DNA from: Wurfbainia villosa
Lineage: Eukaryota; Streptophyta; Magnoliopsida; Zingiberales; Zingiberaceae
Reading direction: 5' to 3'
Assembly: GCA_025175895.1 (NCBI GenBank)
Contig: CM045987.1
Span: 112,457,040 to 112,521,039 of the forward strand
Length of the DNA: 64,000 bases
Shown here: piece after piece, positions 41,746 to 52,654 of the stretch
Numbering within the stretch: the first letter of the stretch is position 1
Layout: each line of letters begins with the position of its first letter
The notes under the pieces: generated by a model
What the model was told of the DNA's origin: nothing
Seen by the model: the letters and a program-made list of their open reading frames with translations, nothing else
Database searches by the model: none
Program-made: the position numbers and the translations under genes

Positions 41746-43000
41746 TCAATTTAAAGAAATGGTCGTTTTCTTGGGTAGACTTTTATTTGTTCTATAGTTA
41801 TAAGATACTTTATTATAATTAGGTTCACAAATTTTAGTGTCTTGATTTTTGGTTAGCTTAGACTTGTAACCCAAGTCTACATATTTATTAGTTGAATTTT
41901 TAAAAGTTGAAGGTTTAATTACTAGATTATTAATTTGTGTATGATCAAATGGTACTCTATTATAATTAATTTTATTGGTTTGATTATCTAATTTTGAATT
42001 TTTAAATAAGTTAGATTGTGAATTATTTAAAATAGGATTATTAGAATTTTTCAAAATAATATTATTAGACTTTTTCAAGATAAGATTATTAGACTTTTTA
42101 AAAGTAGAATTATTAAAAAATTTTAAGATAAGATTATTAGACTTTTTAAAAATAGAATTATTAAAATTATTAGAATTTTTTAAGGTAGAATTATTAGAAA
42201 AATTATTTAAGATAAAATTGTTAGAGTTTTTAAAGGTAGAATTATTATTAGAATTATTTAAGATAAAATTGTTAGAGTTTTTAAAGGTAGAATTATTATT
42301 AGAATTATTTATATTATCTTTGGAATTTTTTAAAGTTAATTTCGATTTTTTTATGGTTGAATTTTTCAAAACAGAATTTTTTAATTCGAAATTATCTAGA
42401 TTAATCAGATCTAGGATTTGATGATTCTGTCCTATGGTTTGATTATTCTGATCAAGGGTTTGATTATTCTGATTAAGTCCTAGGTTGGTTTTATCTTTGA
42501 CTTGATCTATATCTATGTTGATTAAACTAAATATTTGATTAATCTCTTTGTTAATTTTATCAAATGTTAGATTAATTTGATCATTTTCTTCCATGATATT
42601 ATTATTATTATTTAAACTAATTAAATCTGAATTAATTAATTTTTTATTAGTTGAATTATTAATTGTATTAATTAATTGACAACGATTACACAATTTATCT
42701 AAATTATCAACTATTCTAAAACTCAACTTTTCAAAATTATTAACTTTACTAACCTTTTTTTCCCGGACACCGATTCTTGTAGTGACCGAATCTTCCGCAC
42801 CCGAAGCACTTGATGTGCTCCTTGTTCTTCCAGATTCCTGGCAATGGTATCTCCTTTGCCGTCGGTTGCGTCGTTCGAGTTTTACGAGTAGGACACTTAT
42901 TTTTATAGTGTCCTCTCTCCCTGCACTTAAAGCAAATAATATGAAATTTAAAATTTAAATTGACATTGTTACCTTTATGCCTTGTGGGAGACTCTTCCAT
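41746..43000 (-). pseudogene. Atypical gag-like gene of 1-C: two zinc knuckles plus Asn-rich tail
   Basis: Start chosen at MEESPTRHK; the frame is open to 43045. The first part has two CCHC knuckles, CFKCRERGHYKNKC and CFGCGRFGHYKNRC, then ends at TAG (42749-42751). A one-base shift at the preceding A7 run gives the frame of a 326-codon stretch to 41746. That stretch is dominated by Asn, Ser, Lys and Phe, with repeats of the NNSTFKNSNNFIL type, and ends with VPFDHTQ and LGYKSK segments resembling the family 3 Gag C-terminus. The N-terminal copia Gag domain is missing, so it cannot be a normal capsid protein. A nucleic-acid-binding accessory role is possible. Frameshifted pseudogene or a real frameshift product: undecided. 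Confidence 0.6.
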
Positions 43001-43058
43001 GGTTGGCTCGGTCAACGATTTTCTAAAACTCGCAAAAAAAAACACAAACCAAAAAGTC

Positions 43059-43075
43059 CCAAGACTTGGTCTTGG
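43059..43075. repeat. Leader inverted repeat of 1-C
   Basis: CCAAGACTTGGTCTTGG, a 7-bp stem. Same place in the leader as in 1-0 and 1-A. Confidence 0.75.
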
Positions 43076-43165
43076 ATTAGTAGTGCGGGAGATATTTAAA
43101 AATAAAAATAAAAATAAATAAAATAAAATTCTCGACCGGTGGTTGCACCGAATCTGAGTGCCCCC

Positions 43166-43177
43166 GCTCTGATACCA
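43166..43177 (-). other. Primer-binding site of 1-C
   Basis: The minus strand reads TGGTATCAGAGC, two bases from the LTR. Confidence 0.9.
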
Positions 43178-43179
43178 AT

Positions 43180-44284
43180 TGTTGGATCGATATGAGCGCT
43201 AGAGGGGAGGTGAATAGTGTTCATAAAAACTTTTCTTTTTCGACGATTAAAATCAAGTACATAGCGGAAAACTAAAAGACAAACACAAGAAAGACACAAA
43301 GCTTTTTTACTTGGTTCACAGCCCACCGGCTGCTAATCCAAGGCCCTGCGATCCTTGATCACTTCCGAAGGGCAATCACTAAAAGTCTCTTCCTTGTTGG
43401 AGGTAAGAGACAAGACGATTACAATGATTATAAGGCCGGTAACAACCTTACCAGTCCTTATACAAATTAAGTACAGAAAGATAATAATAATACCGACAAT
43501 TAATTAGAAGATGACGCACAGTCGGAGTAGCGTTGTAGAGAGCACGAGCACTTGGGAGATTCTTGAATTTGGGTGTGAGTCCTCCCCTCCTTTTATAGAT
43601 TTGCGCCTTGGAATTTGCTTCGATCCAGATCCAAAACTCATGGATCTTATCTTGAGGTGGCGGCTTATCTTATCCTGAGGTGGCGGCTTATCTTATCCTG
43701 AGGTGGCGGCTTATCTTATCCTGAGGTGGTGGCATCAATCTCTATCTCTTTGACCTTGTGCACTGGGCTGATTCGTTGACATCAGTCGACTGATCCTCTT
43801 AGCAGTCGACTGCCTTCAGTCGACTACTGACATCTCCAGTTGACTACTGCACTTGAGAATTCCTGCAATACAAGGTTAGCACAATAGATGCATAATGCCA
43901 TGCAGTGTGACAGTTCTTTGACTGTCCGATCTCGACTTCAGCATTCCTTCGGAAGCCTTAGTCGGATCGACGCCTAGGATTGTCCTCTAACCGAGGGCGC
44001 GTCCTTACCACTGCTCCATACACGGAGCTTACCTTTGGTCCTCTTGACCTGTCGCTTAGCTTTCGGTCACTACTGAGGTTCCTCGACTCCCCGAGGTTCT
44101 CCTAGTGTCGCCCGACCACCACAGTTTCTCAACTTGAGATTCTCCGGATGTCGCTCGACCTTTGGCTTAGCTTAAACACTTCCTGCACACTTAGCATATC
44201 ACATGAGATAACAAAATAGCTTAACTTTGAATCTTTTCCATCATCAAAACCAATGTTTGATTATCTAGTGCCCCTGCACCAACA
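43180..44284 (-). repeat. 5' LTR of 1-C
   Basis: 1105 bp, starting TGTTGGATCGATATGAGCG and ending CTGCACCAACA. TATA box at 43589-43598. CAGTCGACTG motifs at about 43782-43830, where the 3' LTR has a diverged CGATCATCG-type stretch (30560-30600). Confidence 0.9.
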
Positions 44285-44289
44285 ACACC

Positions 44290-45404
44290 TACCTTGGTCA
44301 ACCTTAGGGATGACTTTCCTATTGACCTTGGCTTTCCTAAACCTAATTTGAGTTCCATAATCAAATGGAACATTGTGGTAGGTCTTTTTGGGCTTGGGCT
44401 TGGGCTTGCCCTTGGATGATTCTTGTTTCTTAGGTCTTTGACTTTGACTTTTAGACCCTAGGCTTTGACCATTTGACCCTTGAAATTGATTTTGCATCTT
44501 TCAAAGGGTCTTTTCTAATTTTTCAAGCCTTGACCTCAAGGCTTGATTTTCTAACTCTAATTGCCCAATTTTTTAATTTTGATTTTCTCTTTGGGCAATA
44601 CCATTTCCTCTAGGCATATGTCTACCCTTTTTAGGGTCAATGCCTAAATGATTTTCTATTTTCCTAATGCTTTCCTTAGGAAGAGTTTTTCTAGGGACAT
44701 TAGTCCCAAATTTCTCCTTATTTCCTAAGTTAACATTCTCAGCTCCTAGGCAATAAAATCTATTTCTACTAACATGTTTTTCATGAGTAATAGCAATTGA
44801 ATTAAAATTCCTAGCATGCTTTTTAACATTTAAATTAGATGGAGTATTACTAAAATATACCTTAGGGTTAGCCATAGCTCCCCCTACATGTGATGCTCCA
44901 TTTTGGGTCTTTTTACTCCCCCTAGAGCATTGACTCCTATAGTGCCCCTTTTGATGGCACTTGAAGAAAATGATGTGCTCCTTGCTCCTTTGACTTTGGG
45001 CACCGACATCCTTGACCTTTGGCGCCGGTGGACTTTTCTTGACCCTATTTGGGTACTTGCTCTTATAGTGGCCGGTTTCCCTACACTCAAAGCAAATTAT
45101 ATGAATTTTATTTTGAACCGAAATGCTTGAGTTACCTAGGGCGGTGGTTAGGTTCTCTTCAGCTTGCTCTTCCTCTCGACCGGATGTAGATGGTTCTTCT
45201 TGTTGCTCCGGTGTTGAGGATGCTCTAATCTCCTCCCCCCAATCCTAGAGGTGGAAGTCTCATCCAATTCTTCCTCTTCCTCTTCCACCGACCCAGAAGT
45301 TGACTCCTCCTCAACTATCGAATCCTCACTTGCTTGTGAGGATGAGCTCTCTTCCTTTTCTTCTTGGATTGAGTGAGGCTCTTCATGGAATTTTGCCAAT
45401 TTTT
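44290..45404 (-). pseudogene. 3-c gag, middle piece
   Basis: Lies between the copia insertion (45405) and copy 1-C (44284). It encodes the acidic linker (EEEEELDETSTSRI), a degraded first zinc knuckle, a second knuckle FFKCHQKGHYRSQC that has lost its first cysteine, PKVYFSNTPSN, a coiled-coil start and the basic YHNVPFDYGTQIR block. Several frame changes are present. It joins 54427-54740 upstream and 29761-29987 downstream. Confidence 0.78.
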
Positions 45405-47208
45405 TGTTGGACTTTCCGAGCCGCAAAAACCGCTTTTTGCGTTGCGGAAACCCCGGAAGTCCGGCCATGGATCCATGCGAAGATGTATTAAAACTAAAAC
45501 ATGTATGTGTTTATATAAAACCCTAGATCTACCTTAGATCTACATGATAAGGATGTTACCCTCAATGCGATGCCCTTCGCAAATCCCGCTCGTCCAAAAG
45601 GTTCGCCGGAACTCGAGAGTGTCAAGTGTACACTCCTCTACAAGTATCCACACGGACAAATGGTGGAGAAAAACACCTTAGAGTGTGCTAGCACCCCTTG
45701 GACGTTCATGGCTAGATGAGAAAGAGAGAGCTTGAGGGAAGAGAAGAGGAAGAAGATGAAGTTACACAACTTAACTTCACATCATCCATAACCCACTATA
45801 AGGGGGTTACATGCATGCATGTAACTCCAAGAGCCAATGTCTCTTGGTCTCCCTCATGAGGTGGCACCCCATAATGTGTCCATGATGATGTGGAACATCA
45901 TCATTGTCCGGTCATGCCAAGTCATCATCATGACATGACATTTGGTCAAGTCAAACTTGACTTTTCATCTTCCCTCTCATGTCACGTCAAACTTGACCTC
46001 TTATCTCCCATGGTTGATCAAATCCAACCATTTGATTCAAGTCAATTTAATTTAATGAATCTCTATTCATTTAATTTAAATTGATTTGATGAATCAAATC
46101 TAAATTAGACTCATTCAACACTTGAATCAACTTGAGTCTAACTCAATTAGTCTAATTTGGATTACTCTTAATCCAATTTAGTTCATCCCATGAACCTAAT
46201 CCTCATGGTTCATCATATGAACCTAAACTCCATCTAATTTCCCTTTGTGTGTGACCCTATAGGTTCTTGTAATGTTGGCAATGCTCCTAAACCAATTTAG
46301 GAACATAAGCAATGAGCGGTATCTAGCAACACATCATTGCTACCCAAGTTACAAGAATGTTGAGATCCAACATCACCTTTGTGACTACTAATTGTGACTC
46401 TCACAATATGTGACAATGTCCCTCTATCCTTGACATCTAGATTGATCAATCGAGGCATAGACCGTGTCATCCTCGGTACAATCTAAATCTTGAACTCCAA
46501 GTAGACTCACTCTAATCAAATGAGCTCAATATCTCATATTGACTCATTTGGGCATGGCCATGCACTTCGTGGTCTCACTCTATCAAGAATATCGATGTCA
46601 CTCCCGTCATATAGGAGGGATAGATCCCATCTACATCACTCACATCCTTCCGCATAATTTGTTACATACCCAGTAATCGCCTTTATAGTCCACCCATTTA
46701 CGGATGACGTTTGACGAAGCCAAAGTATGCAACGCCTTATGTAGGGAACCATGGTGACTTCAGGTCTAAGGACTAATAGTCATACTAATAGCCACATGAG
46801 AAAGTATATGACACTCATATAATGATCCATGATACTTTCTCATGGCGGGTCATTCAGTATACATTCTCCAATGCATACCCATGTGTCAACTTGATATCTC
46901 ATATCAATGACTTGTGAGATCAAGTCATCGTGTTGACCTACATGCTAGTCTCTACGCATTAACATTGTCCCTGAATGTTAATACTCGACTAGGAATGATT
47001 AAGAGTAGTGTTCTCTATATCATCTCATTATCGATTCAACCAATCGATTGATATAGATAAGAACCTACTACTCAAGGACATTATTATATTTAGTTATTTG
47101 GCACCAATACAAGTAAATATAATAATCATGCCTTTATAAATAGGAATATGATACAATAAAGTCCATACAACAATCATCACATGATTGACTCTAGGGCTTT
47201 CACTAACA
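45405..47208 (-). repeat. 3' LTR of the copia element
   Basis: It starts TGTTGGACTTTCCGAGCC and ends GCTTTCACTAACA, 1804 bp. It carries a roughly 30-bp extra segment near 45443-45480 absent from the other LTR. No CAGTCGACTG. Confidence 0.92.
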
Positions 47209-47222
47209 ATCTCCCACTAGCA
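47209..47222 (-). other. Polypurine tract of the copia element
   Basis: The minus strand reads GCTAGTGGGAGAT next to the LTR, a typical copia tract. Confidence 0.8.
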
Positions 47223-47258
47223 CTAGTGACAATCACTATAGTATCTAATACCCAATGA

Positions 47259-50017
47259 CCTAGTGTGACCATCATGCTTTTTCTGTGCCAAAGCCTTGGT
47301 CAAGGGATCTGCGATGTTAGCCTCTGTGGGTACTCTGCAAATCTTCACATCTCCTCTATCGACAATCTCTTGAATGAGATGGAAGCACCGATATATTCGG
47401 CCTCTGTTGTAGAATCAATAACTGTGTCCTGCTTGGAACTCTTCCAGCTCACACCGCCACTATTCAAGAAAAACACGAACCCTGACTGCGATCTATAATC
47501 ATTCTGGTCAGTTTGGAAGCTGGCATCGCTGTAACCCTTTACAGCTAGCTCCTCATCGCCTCCAAATATCAAGAAATATTCTTTAGTTCTTCTCAAGTAC
47601 TTAAGAATATTCTTGACTGCTATCTAGTGATGCTCACCTGGATCTGACTGGTACCTACTCGTCATGCTCAAAGCATACGAGACATCAGGACTAGTACACA
47701 ACATGGCGTACATGATAGATCCTATAGCTGATGCGTAAGGGATCTTATCCATGAGGTCTCTCTCCTCTCTAGAAGAGGGACTTTGAGTCTTCGAAAGACT
47801 CACACCATGTGACATTGGCAGAAGTTTCTTCTTGGAATTCTGCATGGCAAACCGTAGTAATACCGTGTCAATGTATGTACTCTGACTTAGGCTAAGAAAT
47901 CTCTTAGATCTATCTCTATAGATCTTGATGCCTAGAATACAGGCTGCTTCACCTAAGTCTTTCATTGAGAAGCACGTCCCCAGCCAAGTCTTCACAGACT
48001 GTAGCGAAGGGATGTCATTCCCAATGAGTAGTATGTCATCCACATACAATATAAGGAAGACAATTGTGTTCCCATTAACCCTCTTGTAGACACAGGGTTC
48101 ATCTTCATTCTTGATGAAACCAAACTGTTTGATCGCATCATCGAATCGAAGATTCCAGCTCCGAGAGGCTTGCTTTGGCCCATAAATGGACCTTTGCAGC
48201 TTGCATACTTTCCCAGTATGCTGTGGATCTTCAAAACCCTCAAGTTGTGTCATGTACACATCCTCAAGTAAGTTTCCATTTAGAAATACAGTTTTGACAT
48301 CCATCTTCCAGATCTCATAATCGTGGTATGCTGCAATAGCAAGCAAGATCCTAATGGACTTAAACATCGCCACTGGAGAAAAGGTTTTGTCATAGTCAAT
48401 ACCATGAATTTGCTTGAAACCTTTAGCTACCAGTCAACCCTTATAGGTATGTGTATGTCCATCCATGTCAGTCTTTCTCCTAAAGACCCACTTACACCCA
48501 ATGGGTTTAACCCCTTCAGGTGGATCAACCAAAGTCCATACTTGGTTGGTGTACATGGATTCCATCTCAGATCTCATGGCCTCTAGCCATTTCTCAGAAT
48601 CTGGGGTCATCACAGCTTCCTGATAGGAGGTAGGCTCATTCTCAATGAGCATAACGTCATCATGGTCAGACAAAAGAAATGAGTATCTCTCAGGCTGACG
48701 ACGTATCCTATTAGATCTGCGAAGAGGTAGGTCTACCTGAACAGGTGGTTGTTCCACAACTCTTTGTGCAACAACCTCATCACCCACAACACTTTGTGGT
48801 TCCTGTTCAACCTCCATCAAGGCCTCAGTGCTATGGTCTTTATCTTGAATTTCTTCAAGATCGAAGGTACTCCCACTAGTTTTTCTAGAAACAAAATCCC
48901 TTTCTAGAAAAATCTCAGTCTTTGCCACAAACACTTTGTGTTGACTGGGAATGTAGAAGTAGTATCCCTTTGTATCCTTGGGATATCCAACAAAATAGCA
49001 CCTATCGGATTTGGGTCCTAGTTTGTCTAAGACTTGACGTCGAACGTAAGCCTCACACCCCCAAATCCTCATAAAAGACATCTTGGGATTTCTCCCTGTC
49101 CATATCGTATATGGTGTCTTTATCACAGCCTTGGATGGTACACGGTTAAGGATAAAGGCTGCTGTATCTAGAGCATATCCCCAAAAGGATATAGGAAGAT
49201 CTGTGTGACTCATCATAGATCGTACCATATCCAATAGGGTACGATTCCTCCTTTCGGATACACCATTCCACTGTGGTGTTCCAGGAGGAGTGAGTTGGGA
49301 TAGAATCCCACACTCAGCTAGATAGTCACGAAACTCATGGCTAAGGTATTCTCCACCTCGATCTGATCAAAGTATCTTAATACTCTTGCCAAGCTGGTTT
49401 TGTACTTCATTCTTGAATTCTTTGAACTTTTCAAAGGATTCTGATTTATGTGTCATGAGATACACATAACCATATCTACTGAAGTCATCAGTAAATGTAA
49501 TGAAGTACCTGTAACCACCTCTAGCTGCAACATTGAAAGGGCCACATACATCACTATGTATAAGTCTTAACAAATCTATTGCTCTTTCGCTGTGTCCACT
49601 AAAGGGAGTCTTGGTCATCTTGCCTAAAAGGCAAGACTCTCATGTCTCATATGATTCAAAATCAAATGAGTCTAGCATCCCATCCTTATGGAGTTGAGAT
49701 AAGCGACTCTCATTTATGTGACCTAAGCGACAATGCCAGAGATAGGTTTGGTTAAACTCATTTGACTTGAACCTTTTGGCACTTATGTTATAGATAGGGC
49801 TCTCTAAGTCTAGAAAGTAGAGTCCGTTCATTAGAGGTGCACTACAATAGAACATATCATTTAAATAAACTGAACAACATTTGTTCTTTATTATAAATAT
49901 AAATCCTTTCTTGTCCAAACAAGAAACCAAAATTATGTTCTTAGTCAAAGCAGGCACATAACAACATTCATCTAATTCTAGTACAAGCCCAGAGGGAAGA
50001 GATAGATCGAATAACAA
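47259..50017 (-). pseudogene. pol: Copia pol: pre-integrase, integrase, reverse transcriptase, RNase H
   Basis: One frame carries most of pol, broken by TGA 49640-49642, TGA 49367-49369, TGA 48434-48436 and TAG 47624-47626. In order: GAG-pre-integrase (LWHCRLGHINESRLSQLH), integrase core start (HSDVCGPF, TFTDDFSRYGYVYL), integrase C-terminal part (WGYALDTAAFILNRVPSKA), the reverse transcriptase start (WLEAMRSEMESM), the catalytic YVDD at 48035-48046, then RNase H GYSDASFQTD and DSTTEAEYI. The RNase H C-terminal part is largely deleted around 47345-47370; DPLTKAL-type tail sequence follows in another frame. At least two of the TGA stops look like CGA-to-TGA changes. Not functional. Confidence 0.9.
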
Positions 50018-50036
50018 AGAACCCTTGCTCCATTGC

Positions 50037-51027
50037 CTACTCAGAGTCCACCTCGCCCTTTGTCAATGCCCTGCTATTTCTCAGCGCCTGCACATTGGTA
50101 CAAATGTGAGATGCACATCCGGTATCTAATACCCATGATGAAGAAATAGATAGATTGACTTCTATAACATTTATACCTGAAGTAGAAGTCTCACTTATCT
50201 TCTTCTTAAGATCTTCTAGGTATGCCTTGTAGTTACGCTTCCAGTGTCCTGCTTCCTTGCAGTAGAAGCAAGCCCCTTCCTTGGCTACCCCTCCTTTGGG
50301 TTTAAGTTCTTTGCCTTTGCCCTTGGCTTGGGACTTTCCCTTACCTTTAGGCTTGCCCTTGCCTTTCTTCTTCTGCACCATCAAAATGGTGTCAGATTTT
50401 CCCTTCTTAAGGTTAAGCTCAGCAGTTCTCAACATGCTGAGCATTTCAGGCAATGACTTATCAATTTCATTCATGTTATAATTCATGACAAATTGATTAA
50501 AGGCTTGTGGCAAAGATTGCAAGATCAGGTCAGTGGCCAGCTCTTGGCCAAGTGGGAATCCCAGCCTTTGTAGGTTTTCTACGTACCCAATCATCTTGAG
50601 TACATATTGACCTACGGGAGTCCCTTCTTGCATTTTAGACCCAAACAATGCCTTAGAGACTTCATATCTCTCATGCCTTGCTTGTCCTTGATATAGTTGA
50701 CGAAGATGTCCAACCATATCATAAGCATTCATGAACTCATGTTGCTTCTGAAGCTCAGAGTTCATGGTCGCGAGCATTAGACATGACAGATCTAATGCAT
50801 CATCTTGATGCTTCTTGTAAGCATCTTTGTCAGCTCGCGAGGCAGTGGCAGGAGGTGCCTCCGGAATGGGCTGCTCCAGGACGTACAACTTCCTTTCTTG
50901 GGTGAGAACAATTCTCAGGTTCTGTATCACCTAGGAAATTTGCTCCATTGAGCTTGTCCTTCTCAAGGCGATGTAACGCAGAGAGAGAGTGTTCGTGTTT
51001 GTCGACATAGTTATCTACAACATACAA
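50037..51027 (-). pseudogene. gag: Copia gag plus start of protease
   Basis: Open from 50930 to 50037 (297 codons). The true N-terminus (LEKDKLNGANF) lies just upstream in another frame, so a frameshift near 50930-50945 separates them. Copia Gag domain with LQKQHEFMNAYDMVGHL and QARHERYEVSKALF, a Lys/Gly-rich stretch, then a knuckle CFYCKEAGHWKRNY whose fourth ligand is tyrosine instead of cysteine. The protease active site WVLDTGCASH is at about residues 266-275. The frame stops soon after (VDSE-stop), and the protease-to-pre-integrase link is shifted. Confidence 0.88.
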
Positions 51028-51678
51028 TGCAGAGAATTAATATCATATTCCTTTTATCATTTAATTAGGCCTTTAATCAAATGATGCTCCCACTGAATTA
51101 TAGGAATTTTGTAGAAACGAGTTATGGATGTGGTCAAACCACACTACTAGATTCATACAAACTAGCTATAATTCTTGCGGGACAAGATCCACATCATACT
51201 AAGCCTTGAGTTAGCTTTGGCTAAATCGCCCAAGACTTAGTACGATCGGTGGGTAACACATTACCGATTACATCTCTATGCAACTCTTGTTTATAGGATC
51301 AAGACCCACATTTACAAAAGACCTTGAGTTAGCTTTGGCTAAATCGCCCAAGATTTAGTGTAAATGCGATCTTACCCTATCTTTCCAACAATTGGAATAT
51401 GCCTATAGTTCTACTCGATCCAATTGAGTTAACTAGTTTTTCTCAATCTAATTGAGCTTACTCTAACCCAAGCGTGATAGGCGGGACCAAGATTGTCCCT
51501 CCGCATCCTACCAAGATAATATGCGTTGCTCTGCTTTGGCAGATTTAACAACAACAAATGATCGAGGTAGTGATGGGTATCAAGGCTCGGTAGGCATTTT
51601 CGAGTTGATTCGATTTTGATCTAATCTAATCATAATGTGTATCTTATACGCATTTAGGCCTTTATTATCCTATATTAG

Positions 51679-51802
51679 CATGCATCACATACATACAATC
51701 ATTATTCTAGCATGCATCATATACATACAAGAAAATTATCCTAGCATGCATCATATACATACAAGCATTATTCTACTAGCATGCATCACATACATACAAG
51801 CA
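51679..51802. repeat. Tandem repeat in copia leader
   Basis: Four units of about 35-40 bp, each with AGCATGCATCA followed by ATACATACAA. Confidence 0.85.
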
Positions 51803-51818
51803 AAATCAAATAAATAAA

Positions 51819-51834
51819 TATATATATATATATA
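51819..51834. repeat. TA microsatellite
   Basis: About eight TA units. Confidence 0.85.
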
Positions 51835-52641
51835 ATTAAATGTGATGTAGTCATGGCCCTACTACGATCTTCTCAAGCCAATGAGAAGATCAGACGGTCA
51901 ACCTAAGGCTAGCGACTTCTCCAACCGCTTCCTTTGACAGTCATGTGTCGTCGTCACCCTTCTCGTAACCTCGTCTTCAAGTGGACTTTCCACCGCTCCA
52001 TTTTGTACATTACAAATATGAAACTCGAGTTACATTTGAGTCTAAAACTATTTATAACTAGAATATCAAAAGAAGAGGTACGACGTGCAGGTCGCATACA
52101 CTATACAATACGCACAACCACAAAACGGCACGCAGGCCGTATTATGAATTACAACACATCACATCCAATCATATTGGGGTTATTGGGACATGAAAATCAC
52201 AGAATTATACATAATTCTAAATTATGTATTTTTACAAAAAATTTCTATAATTTTTCCTATTTTTTTTTTCAATTTTATGAGTCACCTCCCCGTAACGGTC
52301 CCGCTAAGCGGTTTCCGGGCGCGATCGCGGGACAAGGCCCCTTTCGGGGATAAGGGCAGCGCCCCTACTTGAAAAATAAACTTTGCGAGTGTCCCTACAA
52401 TGATCTTACAATGTCTTAAGTCGCTGTCCCAAAAACCTAAAGCGAGAACTCGCCGTTACGGAGAGTTTTTCTCGACGATTGAAGCCTACAAGTGTCCCAA
52501 CACTCGTTGCTTCGATTCTTCGAGAAAAATACCCAAAATTTTTATAAAAATAGAAAATTTACAGAAACATATAAATATGTAATTTTTATATCTAATACAA
52601 AAATTACAAAAAAAATGAAACACATACATGCTTCGCACGTG

Positions 52642-52653
52642 GCTCTGATACCA
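52642..52653 (-). other. Primer-binding site of the copia element
   Basis: The minus strand reads TGGTATCAGAGC, then C; one base from the LTR. Confidence 0.9.
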
Positions 52654-52654
52654 C

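Larger units (their letters stand above)
29988..44284 (-). mobile_element. Family 1 LTR retrotransposon with atypical gag, copy 1-C
   Basis: LTRs 29988-31043 and 43180-44284, primer site 43166-43177, gag-like region 41746-43000, non-coding 31059-31317 and 40568-41745, polypurine tract 31044-31058. The family 2 array (31318-40562) sits in the non-coding part. The flanks GCACC (29983-29987) and ACACC (44285-44289) differ at one base and interrupt one gag gene, which confirms the insertion. Without the array the element is about 5 kb. Confidence 0.88.
51028..52641 (-). other. Leader of the copia element
   Basis: An unusually long untranslated leader of about 1.6 kb without a convincing gene. 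It contains a tandem repeat (51679-51802), a TA run (51819-51834) and a short GC-rich patch (52290-52370) with GCGATCGC. Confidence 0.65.

Noticed and set aside
42218..42421. Plus-strand frame rich in Leu/Phe/Glu opposite the Asn-rich region
   Set aside because: Reverse complement of the low-complexity repeats; no independent support.
43180..44284. GAGGGGGGGTGAATAG sequences at LTR edges as ribosome-binding or promoter signals
   Set aside because: They recur at the same LTR edge in families 1, 2 and 3, so they are conserved LTR end sequence; prokaryotic signals do not apply.
52290..52370. GC-rich patch as rRNA or tRNA fragment
   Set aside because: No tRNA fold or rRNA core sequence that I can recognise; it fits as part of the copia leader.
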